Below are positions 41,228 through 49,775 of a stretch of 64,000 bases of DNA, one piece after another. Made by a program: the position numbers and the translations under genes. A model generated the notes under the pieces. That model saw only the letters and a list, made by a program, of their open reading frames with translations. It was not told the origin of the DNA and searched no databases. Within the stretch, counting starts at the first letter, position 1; every line of letters begins with the position of its first letter. The stretch is from Streptomyces brasiliensis (GTDB taxonomy: Bacteria; Actinomycetota; Actinomycetes; Streptomycetales; Streptomycetaceae): positions 1 to 64,000 of the forward strand of contig NZ_BMQA01000017.1 of NCBI RefSeq assembly GCF_014647875.1, in the 5' to 3' direction.

Positions 41228-42345
41228 GCCGTTCCCCGCAACCGTTGCCCGAACCGCACGAGCGCCGTGTACTGCTCCCCCAGTGACGAAGGCCCCTCCC
41301 CCAACGGGTCCTTGAAGTAAAAGCCCAGGTCGGTCAGTGGTCCCGCGATCTCCAACTCCTGGGCGCGAAGGGTCAGTCGGGCCAGGTCCAGGACCAGGGG
41401 TGCCGCCAGGGCCGAGTCGCAGCCCTGCCAGATGGTCTGGAGGACCATGCGGGTGCCGAGGAAGCCGTCGAAGGCGACGTGGTCCCAGGCCGTCTTCCAG
41501 TCACCGAGGGCGGGGACGTCGTCGATGTGGACCTCGCCCTGCGGTGCCGTACCGAGGGTGTCGGTGAGGACCCGTTCCTTGCCGGCGTTCTTGGCAGCGG
41601 CGGCCGCCGGGTCGGCCAGTGCCGCACCGTCGCCGCCGCCCAGCAGGTTGGTGCCGGACCAGGCGCGTACGGCCAGCGCCCGCTGCGCGAACATCGGGCC
41701 GAGGACCGACCGCAACAGGGTCTGCCCTGTCTTGCCGTCCCGTCCGGCGTACGGCAACCCGCTCGCGGCGGCCTCGGCTGCCGTCGTCGGATGGTGCAGC
41801 CCGGTCGACGGTGTGAAGTTGACGTAGCCGCAGCCCGCGCGCACGGCCGCCGCCGCGTACAGCGAACTCGGTGGCAGCGCAGCCCCGTCGGAGGCCGGTT
41901 CGGTGGAGGCCACGTTCACCACCACGGCCCGATCCAGCCGCCCCCGCCGTACGAAGTCCCGGATGTCCGCGGCGAAGGCGTCGATCAGCTCCTCCGGGTC
42001 GCGGGTGTCACCCGGGGCCGGGCCGCCGGGCCGTATCTCCGCGTCCGCGGCGGCGAGTTCGGCGGCGATTGCCGCCGGGAGGCCGTGCGGCAGCACGCCG
42101 CCCGCCGCCAGTTCCTCCGCCCGCTTGGGCAGTGGGCAGTCGACCGTGTCATGGCCGCCGAAGACCAGTGACGTCAGCGGTGGCAGACCGCTGTCGGCGA
42201 ACGGGGGTGTCTCGGTGACCATGCCGGCGGGCGGGTGCAGGCCCGCCGCGACGGCGGCACAGCCGGCCACGGCGGTGGTGGCGACGGAGCCGCGGGCACC
42301 GATCAGCCACACTCCCACACGGGCTCGGGAGAGGGACGCGGACAT
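41224..42345 (-). CDS. Inositol-3-phosphate synthase family protein
   Basis: The 373-residue protein has the NAD-binding start VGVWLIGARGSVATTAVAG, VVVNVASTEP, FTPSTGLHHPTT and the catalytic-domain stretch YAGRDGKTGQTLLRSVLGPM, with DHVAFDGFLGTRM and IWQGCDSALAAP. The family turns glucose 6-phosphate into myo-inositol 3-phosphate using bound NAD. A strong AAGGAGG ribosome site precedes the ATG. It is the first gene of the ebo-type operon and would supply the cyclitol building block. Cyanobacterial ebo clusters instead hold a dehydroquinate-synthase-like cyclase at this step, so this looks like a swap of sugar-phosphate cyclase. Confidence 0.9.
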   Translation of the reverse strand: MSASLSRARVGVWLIGARGSVATTAVAGCAAVAAGLHPPAGMVTETPPFADSGLPPLTSLVFGGHDTVDCPLPKRAEELAAGGVLPHGLPAAIAAELAAADAEIRPGGPAPGDTRDPEELIDAFAADIRDFVRRGRLDRAVVVNVASTEPASDGAALPPSSLYAAAAVRAGCGYVNFTPSTGLHHPTTAAEAAASGLPYAGRDGKTGQTLLRSVLGPMFAQRALAVRAWSGTNLLGGGDGAALADPAAAAAKNAGKERVLTDTLGTAPQGEVHIDDVPALGDWKTAWDHVAFDGFLGTRMVLQTIWQGCDSALAAPLVLDLARLTLRAQELEIAGPLTDLGFYFKDPLGEGPSSLGEQYTALVRFGQRLRGTA

Positions 42346-42393
42346 GGGCAGCCTCCTTGACGTGCGGAACCCCGGGTGAGCCGGGACGAAGAC

Positions 42394-42425
42394 GGCGGGC
42401 GGGGGTCCGGCGTCCCCCGCCCGCC
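42394..42425 (-). terminator. Hairpin terminator between the sugar and ebo-type operons
   Basis: GGCGGGCGGGGG and CCCCCGCCCGCC form a perfect 12-bp stem with an 8-base loop. It sits 6 bases past the stop of the ThuA-domain gene and 49 bases before the inositol synthase start on the minus strand, so the two operons are separate transcripts. Confidence 0.75.
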
Positions 42426-42430
42426 GCCGC

Positions 42431-43777
42431 TCACTTGCCCCTGACGGGCAGTTCCTTGATCCGGACGTCGCGGAAGGACACCTCGTCACCGGCTCCGTGG
42501 TTCTGGATGCCGATGTGTCCGTCGCGCAGGCTCCGGGCCGGATCGGTGTTGGTGAAATCGTTGATCTTCACGCCGTTGAGCCAGACGCGGAGGCGCTCGC
42601 CCTCCACGCGGATCTCGTACGTGTTCCACTCCCCCGGCTGATTCAGCGCGCGGTCGCGCTTCTTCAGATCGGCGGAACGGAAGCCGTAGACGGACCCCGT
42701 GGTCTTCTCGGGTACGTCGGTGGCGTCGATCTGGACCTCATAGCCGTTGTCGACCGCCGACCACGGGTCGTCCGAGGGCGGGAAGCCCACGAACACACCC
42801 GAGTTGTCGTCGCCGGCCACCTTCCAGTCGAGCTTCAGCGAGTACGAGCGGAAGGCCGACGGGGTGTACCAGAGCATCCCCAGGCCGCCGTTCGACGTCA
42901 GCGTGCCGTCGTCGGACAGGGTGAAGCCGCCCGGGCCCGCCTGCCGCCAGCCGTCCAGCGAGGCGGCCGTGCCGTCGAAGAGCGGCCGGTAGCCGTTCTC
43001 CGGGCGGCAGTCGGCCTGGGCGTCGCCGATGGCCCAGCGGATGCCGCCCAGCAGGTGCTGCCGGAAGGCGGGGTCGGTGTAGGACTCCTTGGTGTGGCCC
43101 TCGCCGGTGTAGAAGGCCCGGCCGCCCTGGTAGTTCTGGCACCAGGCGATGGGGTGGTCCCCGTTCATGGTGCCGCCGCTGTACGAGGACTCGTCCAGCG
43201 ACTGCAGGACGTGGGCGCGTTCGCGGGGGTTGGAGCGGTAGTTGTACCACTCGTCGGTGCGGTTCCAGGTCATGCCCAGGTGGGAGGTGGCCGGGTTGGC
43301 GCGGTCCTCCACGTTCACCCTGGCGGACTGGATCGCGGGGTGGTTCCGGAAGTAGGCGCCCGCGATACCGCCGTAGAACGCCCAGTCGTACTCGGTGTCG
43401 GCGGCCGAGTGGACACCGACGTAGGCTCCGCCGTCGTGGATGTAGCCCTCGAACGCCGCCTGCTGGGTGTCGTCGAGGACGTCACCGGTCGTCGACATGA
43501 AGACGACGGCGGCATAGCGTTCCAGGTTCCCGCCCGTGAAGGCACCGGCGTCCTCGGTGGTGTCGACCGCGAATCCGTTGGCCTCGCCGAGCTCCTTGAT
43601 GGTGGCGATGCCCTGGGGGATCGAGTCGTGCCGGAAAGCGGCGGTCTTGGAGAAGACCAGGACCCGTTTGGCGTCGGGCTTGCCGTTGCCCGGGTCGGAC
43701 ACGGCGGGTGCCGTCATGGAGCCGAGGAGCAGAGCGGCTCCGAGAACTCCCGTGGTGATTCTGCCCATTGAGCGCAT
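42431..43777 (-). CDS. Secreted ThuA-domain and DUF1080 protein
   Basis: The 448-residue protein has a signal peptide (ITTGVLGAALLLGSMTAPAV). A ThuA-like domain, residues about 38-250, includes VLVFSKTAAFRHDSIPQG and GGAYVGVHSAADTEYDW. It is followed by a DUF1080/3-keto-glycoside hydrolase-type beta domain, residues about 255-448, with LFDGTAASLDGWRQAG, FRSYSLKLDWKVAGDDNSGV and HIGIQNHGAGDEVSFRDV. ThuA is named from trehalose use; DUF1080 proteins bind or cleave oxidised (3-keto) disaccharides. It is the last gene of the sugar operon, just 13 bases after the dehydrogenase gene, so the two exported enzymes are probably made together. Confidence 0.88.
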   Translation of the reverse strand: MRSMGRITTGVLGAALLLGSMTAPAVSDPGNGKPDAKRVLVFSKTAAFRHDSIPQGIATIKELGEANGFAVDTTEDAGAFTGGNLERYAAVVFMSTTGDVLDDTQQAAFEGYIHDGGAYVGVHSAADTEYDWAFYGGIAGAYFRNHPAIQSARVNVEDRANPATSHLGMTWNRTDEWYNYRSNPRERAHVLQSLDESSYSGGTMNGDHPIAWCQNYQGGRAFYTGEGHTKESYTDPAFRQHLLGGIRWAIGDAQADCRPENGYRPLFDGTAASLDGWRQAGPGGFTLSDDGTLTSNGGLGMLWYTPSAFRSYSLKLDWKVAGDDNSGVFVGFPPSDDPWSAVDNGYEVQIDATDVPEKTTGSVYGFRSADLKKRDRALNQPGEWNTYEIRVEGERLRVWLNGVKINDFTNTDPARSLRDGHIGIQNHGAGDEVSFRDVRIKELPVRGK

Positions 43778-43790
43778 GATGGGCCCCCTC

Positions 43791-46298
43791 TCAGCTCGTG
43801 GTGAAGGTGAAGTCGTCGACGTCGAACAGGGCGCCGGCGCCTCCCTTGAAGACCAGGTAGAGCGCGGTGGTGCCGACCGGGGCGTTGGACAGGTTCGCGC
43901 TGACGTCCTGGAAGTTCTCCCAGCCGCCGGTCACCGGCACGGTGGCCGCGCCGAGCAGGGTGCCCGTGGGCGAGCCCGCGCGGACCTCGAGGGTGCCGCC
44001 CGCGCCGCCGGAGGCGATCCGGGCGCTGATCGAGGTGGCGTTGCTCAGGACGTACGGCTTGAAGGAGATCCAGTCGCCGTTGTCGACGTCGCCCACCGTC
44101 CTGCCGCCGTGCGCGGTCGGCTTGTCGTAGACCTTGATGCCGGAGGAGTCGCCGAAGTGCTCGGCCTGGCGGTGCTTGGGCTGGGTGACGTGCCGGTCGT
44201 GCGTGGTGAGCGGGGCCTGCCCGCCGCCTCCGCCGTCCGTGTACTGCGCGTCGAAGACCCCGAAGATGTTGGCGTCCTGGTCGTGGCCGCCGTCGGCCGT
44301 GGTCTGGATGGTGCCGGAGCAGCCGTTGGCGGAGGTCAGCGGGTGGCCGTGGGTGTCGTGGCCGAGGATGAAGTTGACGGTGACCTTGGAGCAGTCGATG
44401 GCCTTGCCGTCCTCGGGGTCGCTCACCTTCACCTTGAACGGAACGGCGTCGCCGAATGCGAACAGCTGGCCGTCCTCGGGCAGTTGGAGGGTGACCTTGG
44501 GGGCGGTGTTGCCGACGACGATCTGGACGCTGGCGGTGCCGGTGCGGTCCGTCGTGTCCTTCACGGTGAGGGTCGCGGTGTAGGTGCCGTTCGTCCGGTA
44601 CTTGTGCGCGGGGTTGGCGGCCGTCGACGTGGTGCCGTCACCGAAGTCCCAGCTGTAGGTGAGCGCGTCGCCGTCCTTGTCGGTCGTCCCGGCGGAGGAG
44701 AAGTTCACGTTCATGGGCGCCTGCCCGGAGGTGCGGTCGGCCGCCGCCTGCGCCACCGGCGAGTGGCGCCCGGTCACGTTCTCGATGCGGTACAGGCCCG
44801 AGTTGTCGTCGCCGCCGAACCAGCTGGTGCCGTAGTCCAGGACGTACAGGGCGCCGTCGGGCCCGAAGGCCATGTCCATGATCTGGGTGCCGGTCCACGG
44901 GAACGGATTGATGGACTGGACGTTGCCGGCGTCGTCGCTGACGATGCGCTTGATCCAGCGGCGGCCGAACTCACCGGCGAAGAAGTTGCCGTCGTAGGCC
45001 TCGGGGAACTTCACGGGCGAGTCGAGCGTGGCGTCGTAGTGGTAGACGGGTCCGCCCATCGGGGACTCGGAGCCGCTGCCGAACTCCGGTACGGAGCCGC
45101 CGTCGTAGGGGATCCAGGCGGGCTGCGCCGGAGGCAGGTCGGTCAGGCCTGTGTTGTTCGGGGAGTCGTTCTTCGGGGCGGCGCAGTCGAACGTGGCGCC
45201 GGAGACCTTGGTCCCGAAGTCGTAGTCCACGTAGGCGTCGTTCTTGCCGGTGCAGTAGGGCCAGCCGAAGTTGCCAGGACCGGTGACGCGGGCGAACTCG
45301 ACCTGACCGCCGGGTCCGCGCTCAGGGTCGGCGGCGCCGGCGTCCGGGCCGTAGTCGCCGACGTAGACGATGCCGGTCTTCTTGTCGACGCTGAACCGGA
45401 ACGGGTTGCGGAAGCCCATGGCATAGATCTCGGGCCGTGTCTTGGGCGTGCCGGGCGCGAAGAGGTTGCCGTCCGGGATGGAGTACGAGCCGTCGGCGTT
45501 CACCTTGATGCGCAGGATCTTGCCGCGCAGGTCGTTGGTGTTGCCGGACGAACGCTGGGCGTCGAACGCCGGGTTGCGGTCGGATCGTTCGTCGATGGGG
45601 TTGAAACCGTCCGACTGGAACGGGTTGGAGTCGTCGCCCGTCGACAGGTAGAGGTTGCCGGCCGCGTCGAAGTCGATGTCACCACCGACGTGGCAGCAGA
45701 TACCGCGCGACGTCTTGACCTCGAGGACGTTCTTCTCGCTCGCGGTGTCGAGGGTGCCGTCCTCCTTCAGCACGAAGCGGGAGAGGCGGTTGACGCCGTC
45801 GAAGGGCGCGAAGTCGGCCGCGGTGCCGGTCTCGGGGGCGTCGCCCGGCGGGGTGTTCAACGGGGGTGCGTAGTAGAGGTAGATGAACCGGTTGGTGGAG
45901 AAGTCCGGGTCGATGCCGACGCCTTGGAGTCCCTCCTCGTCATGGGAGTAGACGTCCAGCTTGCCGGCCAGCTTGGTGTTGCCCGCCGCGTCGGTGAGGC
46001 GGAGTTCGCCGTCGCGTGAGGTGTGCAGGACCGAGCGGTCCGGCAGGACGGCGAGCGACATGGGCTCGCCGACCTCCGGCTCGCCCTTGGCGAGGGTGAC
46101 CTGCTGGAAGTCCTCGGCCGCGGCGGCCGCCGGCGCGGTGCCCGGGTCGGCGACGGCTGCGCCGGCCTGGGGGGTGGTGAGACTGAGGGTGGCGCCCGCG
46201 AGCAGGGCCCCGCTGAACAGGGCCATCGCGGTACGGAAGCGGCGTCGTCTGTGGGTCTCGATTCTGTCGGTACGGGTGGTTCGGATGTTCCCGTGCAC
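43791..46298 (-). CDS. Secreted glucose/sorbosone dehydrogenase with PKD and CBM6 domains
   Basis: The 835-residue protein carries an exported-type N-terminus (HRRRRFRTAMALFSGALLAG). A six-bladed propeller of the soluble PQQ glucose/sorbosone dehydrogenase type covers residues about 60-480 (PDRSVLHTSRDGELRLTD, GICCHVGGDIDFDAAGNLYL, NPFRFSVDKKTGIVYVGDYG, DMAFGPDGALYVLDYG). A PKD domain (DKDGDALTYSWDFGDG) comes next, then another Ig-like module, and a C-terminal CBM6 (residues about 700-835; GDVDNGDWISFKPY). It would oxidise an extracellular sugar with a bound quinone; PQQ binding is inferred from the family. The CBM suggests a polysaccharide-anchored substrate. The start is a GTG. Confidence 0.9.
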   Translation of the reverse strand: MHGNIRTTRTDRIETHRRRRFRTAMALFSGALLAGATLSLTTPQAGAAVADPGTAPAAAAAEDFQQVTLAKGEPEVGEPMSLAVLPDRSVLHTSRDGELRLTDAAGNTKLAGKLDVYSHDEEGLQGVGIDPDFSTNRFIYLYYAPPLNTPPGDAPETGTAADFAPFDGVNRLSRFVLKEDGTLDTASEKNVLEVKTSRGICCHVGGDIDFDAAGNLYLSTGDDSNPFQSDGFNPIDERSDRNPAFDAQRSSGNTNDLRGKILRIKVNADGSYSIPDGNLFAPGTPKTRPEIYAMGFRNPFRFSVDKKTGIVYVGDYGPDAGAADPERGPGGQVEFARVTGPGNFGWPYCTGKNDAYVDYDFGTKVSGATFDCAAPKNDSPNNTGLTDLPPAQPAWIPYDGGSVPEFGSGSESPMGGPVYHYDATLDSPVKFPEAYDGNFFAGEFGRRWIKRIVSDDAGNVQSINPFPWTGTQIMDMAFGPDGALYVLDYGTSWFGGDDNSGLYRIENVTGRHSPVAQAAADRTSGQAPMNVNFSSAGTTDKDGDALTYSWDFGDGTTSTAANPAHKYRTNGTYTATLTVKDTTDRTGTASVQIVVGNTAPKVTLQLPEDGQLFAFGDAVPFKVKVSDPEDGKAIDCSKVTVNFILGHDTHGHPLTSANGCSGTIQTTADGGHDQDANIFGVFDAQYTDGGGGGQAPLTTHDRHVTQPKHRQAEHFGDSSGIKVYDKPTAHGGRTVGDVDNGDWISFKPYVLSNATSISARIASGGAGGTLEVRAGSPTGTLLGAATVPVTGGWENFQDVSANLSNAPVGTTALYLVFKGGAGALFDVDDFTFTTS

Positions 46299-46342
46299 GA
46301 GTGCCTCCAGAAAGGGGCCGGTTGTACGGGCGGGTGCATGCG

Positions 46343-46364
46343 CCGGGATGCGCCGTCATCCCGG
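46343..46364 (-). terminator. Hairpin between isomerase and dehydrogenase genes
   Basis: CCGGGATG and CATCCCGG enclose a 6-base loop, 36 bases past the isomerase stop and 44 bases before the secreted dehydrogenase start. It could reduce transcription of the two exported enzyme genes relative to the upstream operon. Confidence 0.5.
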
Positions 46365-46400
46365 AGAGCGGACGAGAAGTCAGGTGTGATCGCGCACAGC

Positions 46401-47399
46401 TCAGTTGCCGAACGCGGCGTCGAAGGAGGCCGTCGGGGGCTCGAAGTCGAACGCCTTGAGGCGGGTCAGGGCCTCGGGTGCGCCCTGCAGCCGGTCCATG
46501 CCGGCGTCCTCCCACTCCACGGAGATCGGGCCCTGGTAGCCGATGGAGCGCAGCATCCGGAAGACGTCCTCCCAGGGGACGTCGCCGTGTCCCGCGGACA
46601 CGAAGTCCCAGCCGCGCCGAGGGTCGCCCCAGGGCAGATGGGAGCCGAGGCGGCCGTTGCGGCCGTCGAGGCGCTTGCGGGCCTCCTTGCAGTCGACGTG
46701 GTAGATGCGGTCGCGGAAGTCCCACAGGAAGCCGACGGGGTCGAGGTCCTGCCACACGAAGTGGGAGGGGTCGAAGTTGAGGCCGAAGGCGGGCCGGTGG
46801 TCGACGGCCGCGAGAGCGCGCTGGGTCGTCCAGTAGTCGTAGGCGATCTCGCTGGGGTGGACCTCGTGCGCGAACCGCACGCCCTCGGCGTCGAAGACGT
46901 CGAGGATCGGGTTCCAGCGCTCGGCGAAGTCGTCGTAGCCGCGCTCGATCATCGCCTCGGGGGCGGGCGGGAACATGGCGACCAGGTGCCAGATCGCGGA
47001 TCCTGTGAAGCCGATGACGGTGTCGACGCCGAAGGCCGCCGCCGCGCGTGCGGTGTCGGCGATCTCTGCGCCAGCCCGCCGGCGTACGCCCTCGGCGTCG
47101 CCGTCGCCCCAGATGCGGTCGGGCAGGATGCCCCGGTGCCGCTCGTCGATGATGGCGTCGCACACCGCCTGACCGACCAGGTGGTTGGAGATGGCCCAGC
47201 ACTTGAGGCCGTACGTGTCGAGGAGCTGGTGGCGGGACTTGAGGTACGACGGGTCGGCGAGGGCCTTGTCGACCTCGAAGTGGTCTCCCCAGCAGGCGAG
47301 TTCGAGTCCGTCGTAGCCGAAATCGCGGGCGAGGCGGCAGACCTCCTCGAGCGGCAGGTCGGCCCACTGGCCGGTGAAGAGCGTGAAGTTGCGCGGCAT
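46401..47399 (-). CDS. Sugar phosphate isomerase/epimerase (TIM barrel)
   Basis: The 332-residue protein starts MPRNFTLFTGQWADLPLEEV and shows the xylose-isomerase-like barrel: ARDFGYDGLELACWGDHFEV, KCWAISNHLVGQAVCDAIID, RFAHEVHPSEIAYDYWTTQR, FGLNFDPSHFVWQDLDPVGF and YHVDCKEARKRLDGRNGRLG. The Glu, Asp, His and Glu set for a metal site is present. It follows the Gfo/Idh gene by 13 bases, a standard pairing in inositol and oxidised-sugar catabolism, where the dehydrogenase makes a keto-sugar and the barrel enzyme isomerises or dehydrates it. Exact activity cannot be assigned. Confidence 0.9.
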   Translation of the reverse strand: MPRNFTLFTGQWADLPLEEVCRLARDFGYDGLELACWGDHFEVDKALADPSYLKSRHQLLDTYGLKCWAISNHLVGQAVCDAIIDERHRGILPDRIWGDGDAEGVRRRAGAEIADTARAAAAFGVDTVIGFTGSAIWHLVAMFPPAPEAMIERGYDDFAERWNPILDVFDAEGVRFAHEVHPSEIAYDYWTTQRALAAVDHRPAFGLNFDPSHFVWQDLDPVGFLWDFRDRIYHVDCKEARKRLDGRNGRLGSHLPWGDPRRGWDFVSAGHGDVPWEDVFRMLRSIGYQGPISVEWEDAGMDRLQGAPEALTRLKAFDFEPPTASFDAAFGN

Positions 47400-47412
47400 T
47401 CGCGTGGCCTCC

Positions 47413-48621
47413 TCAGACCGCGACGGGCGTGTAGAGGGAGTTCTTCTCGGCGCTCTCCTCGACCGCGGCCAGGACGCGCTGGACCTGGAGTCCGTCGGCG
47501 AAGGAGGGATCGGGACCGCGGCCCTCGGCGATGGCGTGCACGAGGTCACGGGCCTGGTGGACGAAGGAGTGCTCGTAGCCGAGGCCGTGACCCGGGGGCC
47601 ACCAGGCGTCCAGGTAGGGGTGGTCGGGTTCGGTGACGAGGATGCGGCGGAACCCGGCGTGCGTGCCCGGTTCGGTGGCGTCGTGGTAGTACAGCTCGTT
47701 GAGCCGCTCCAGATCGAAGGCCAACGAGCCGCGCTCGCCGTTGAGTTCGATGCGCAAAGCGTTCTTGCGTCCGGTGGCGTACCGGGTGGCCTCGAAGGAG
47801 GCGAGGGCGCCGGAGGCGAAGCGGCCGGTGAACAGGGCGGCGTCGTCGACGGTGACCGGTCCGGTGCCGGCGGCGGACACGGCGGCGAGGCCGCTGGTGG
47901 GGGCCGCCGGCAGCGGGCGTTCGCGGACGAAGGTCTCGGTGAGCGCGGAGACCCCGGCCAGCCGCTCCCCCGCCAGATACTGGGCAAGGTCGACGATATG
48001 GGCGCCCAGGTCACCGAGCGAGCCCGACCCGGCCTGGTCCCTGCGCAGCCGCCAGGTCAGCGGGAAGGCGGGGTCGACCAGCCAGTCCTGCAGGTACATC
48101 ACCCGGACGTGCCGCAGGGTGCCGAGCCTGCCCTCGGCGACCATGTGCCGGGCGAAGGCGGTGGCGGGCAGCCGGCGGTAGTTGAAGCCGACCATCGCCG
48201 ACTGGCCGCGGGCCCGGGCCGCTTCGGCGGCCTCGCTCATCGCCGCCGCCTCCTCGACGGTGTTGGCGAGGGGCTTCTCGCACAGCACGTGCTTGCCGGC
48301 CGCGAGCGCGGCGAGCGCGATCTCCGCGTGGCTGTCGCCGGGGGTGCAGATGTCGACGAGGTCGATGTCGTCCCGGGCGACGAGGTCACGCCAGTCGGTC
48401 TCTGCGGTGGCCCAGCCGAGCCGGTCGGCCGCCGCCCGCACGGCGGCGCCGTCGCGGCCGCAGATCGCGGCCAGGACCGGCCGCAGCGGCAGGTCGAAGA
48501 CGCGGCCCACGGTGCGCCAGCCCTGGGAGTGGGCGGCGCCCATGAAGGCGTAGCCGACCATGCCGACCCGAAGGGGCGGCTTGTCCGACTCTGTGCCTTC
48601 CGGCTGCTGCGGCTGTCCCAT
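47413..48621 (-). CDS. Gfo/Idh/MocA family oxidoreductase
   Basis: The 402-residue protein has the NAD-binding Rossmann start RVGMVGYAFMGAAHSQGWR, DLVDICTPGDSHAEIALAAL, KHVLCEKPLANTVEEAAAM with the family catalytic Lys, and the alpha/beta C-domain (GSLGDLGAHIVDLAQYLAGE). It is a cytoplasmic sugar or cyclitol dehydrogenase; inositol dehydrogenases belong here, but the substrate is not proven by sequence. It lies between the binding-protein gene and the TIM-barrel gene in the sugar operon, consistent with oxidising the transported substrate first. Confidence 0.92.
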   Translation of the reverse strand: MGQPQQPEGTESDKPPLRVGMVGYAFMGAAHSQGWRTVGRVFDLPLRPVLAAICGRDGAAVRAAADRLGWATAETDWRDLVARDDIDLVDICTPGDSHAEIALAALAAGKHVLCEKPLANTVEEAAAMSEAAEAARARGQSAMVGFNYRRLPATAFARHMVAEGRLGTLRHVRVMYLQDWLVDPAFPLTWRLRRDQAGSGSLGDLGAHIVDLAQYLAGERLAGVSALTETFVRERPLPAAPTSGLAAVSAAGTGPVTVDDAALFTGRFASGALASFEATRYATGRKNALRIELNGERGSLAFDLERLNELYYHDATEPGTHAGFRRILVTEPDHPYLDAWWPPGHGLGYEHSFVHQARDLVHAIAEGRGPDPSFADGLQVQRVLAAVEESAEKNSLYTPVAV

Positions 48622-48717
48622 ACGGATGTCTCCTCGTCCTCGTGGTGATGCGCCGTACCGCGCCGGGTCCGGTCCGTGGGCCGGGCGCGGCGCCGTGGGG
48701 GGTGCGGGCGGAACCGG

Positions 48718-49758
48718 TCAGCGGAAGCCGGTGGGCATGTACTGGTCGACGTTGTCCTTGTCGACGACCGCCGAGTAGAGCGTGATCGACGCCGGGATCT
48801 CGAACTCCGCGAGACCGCCGATGCCCTTGGCCTGGCCGAGGGCCCGGGCGAGGTCGATCGCGGAGGCGGCCATCGTCGGCGGGTAGAGCACGGTCGCCTT
48901 GAGCACACCGTTGTCCTGCTTGATCGCCTGGAACGCGGAGAGCGCCCCGGCCCCGCCGACCATCAGGAAGTCGTCCCGGCCGGCCTGCTCGATGGCCCGC
49001 AGCGCGCCCACGCCCTGGTCGTCGTCGTGGTTCCACAGGGCGTCGAACTTCGACTGGGCCTGCAGGAGTTGGGCCATCTTGGCCTGGCCGGACTCGACCG
49101 TGAACTCGGCCGCCTGGCGGGCGACCTTCTTGATGTTGGGGTAGTTCTTGAGGGCGTCGTCGAAGCCCTGGGTGCGCTGCCTGGTCAGCTCCAGGTTGTC
49201 GATCCCGGCGAGTTCGATGACGCGGGCGTTCGCCTTGCCCTTGAGCTTCTCGCCGATGTACGTCCCGGCGTTGAGGCCCATGCCGTAGTTGTCGCCGCCG
49301 ATCCAGCACCGGTAGGCCTGGGGGGTGTTGAAGACCCGGTCCAGGTTGATCACCGGGATGCCGGCGCGCATCGCCTTGAGGCCGACCTGGGTGAGGGCCT
49401 TGCCGTCGGCGGGCAGCACCACCAGCACGTCGACCTTCTTGTTGATCAGGGTCTCGATCTGGCCGATCTGCGCGGCCGTGTCGTTGGAGCCCTCGGTGAT
49501 CTCCAGGGAGACGTCCGAGTACTTCTTGGCCCGGTTCTTGGCGTTGTCGTTGATGGCGTTGAGCCAGCCGTGGTCGGCCTGCGGTCCGGCGAAGCCGATG
49601 GTGACGTGCTTGCCGGGCTTGTCGTCGGCGGCCGGCTGGTCGTTCGCGGCCGGCTTCTCGTCCTTGTTGTCATTGCTCGTGCAACCTGCGAGGAGGGCAC
49701 CGGCCGAGACGGCGGCGGTCCCGAAGAGCAGTCCTCTGCGACTGGTGAGGTGTGACAT
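48718..49758 (-). CDS. Sugar ABC transporter substrate-binding lipoprotein
   Basis: The 346-residue protein has a signal peptide ending in the lipobox LLAGC (SRRGLLFGTAAVSAGALLAG before the Cys), then a periplasmic-binding-protein type 1 fold of the RbsB class: VTIGFAGPQADHGWLNAIND, LVVLPADGKALTQVGLKAMR, PVINLDRVFNTPQAYRCWIG and FDALWNHDDDQGVGALRAIE. As a lipoprotein it would sit on the outer face of the membrane and bind a pentose, hexose or inositol. It is followed by the Gfo/Idh gene, and the permease gene lies 17 bases upstream. Confidence 0.93.
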   Translation of the reverse strand: MSHLTSRRGLLFGTAAVSAGALLAGCTSNDNKDEKPAANDQPAADDKPGKHVTIGFAGPQADHGWLNAINDNAKNRAKKYSDVSLEITEGSNDTAAQIGQIETLINKKVDVLVVLPADGKALTQVGLKAMRAGIPVINLDRVFNTPQAYRCWIGGDNYGMGLNAGTYIGEKLKGKANARVIELAGIDNLELTRQRTQGFDDALKNYPNIKKVARQAAEFTVESGQAKMAQLLQAQSKFDALWNHDDDQGVGALRAIEQAGRDDFLMVGGAGALSAFQAIKQDNGVLKATVLYPPTMAASAIDLARALGQAKGIGGLAEFEIPASITLYSAVVDKDNVDQYMPTGFR

Positions 49759-49775
49759 GTCGGTGAACCCTTTCC

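Noticed and set aside
48650..48710. Hairpin between the Gfo/Idh and binding-protein genes
   Set aside because: CCGCGCC/GGCGCGG arms are short and many other pairings are possible in this GC-rich stretch; no evidence for a terminator.
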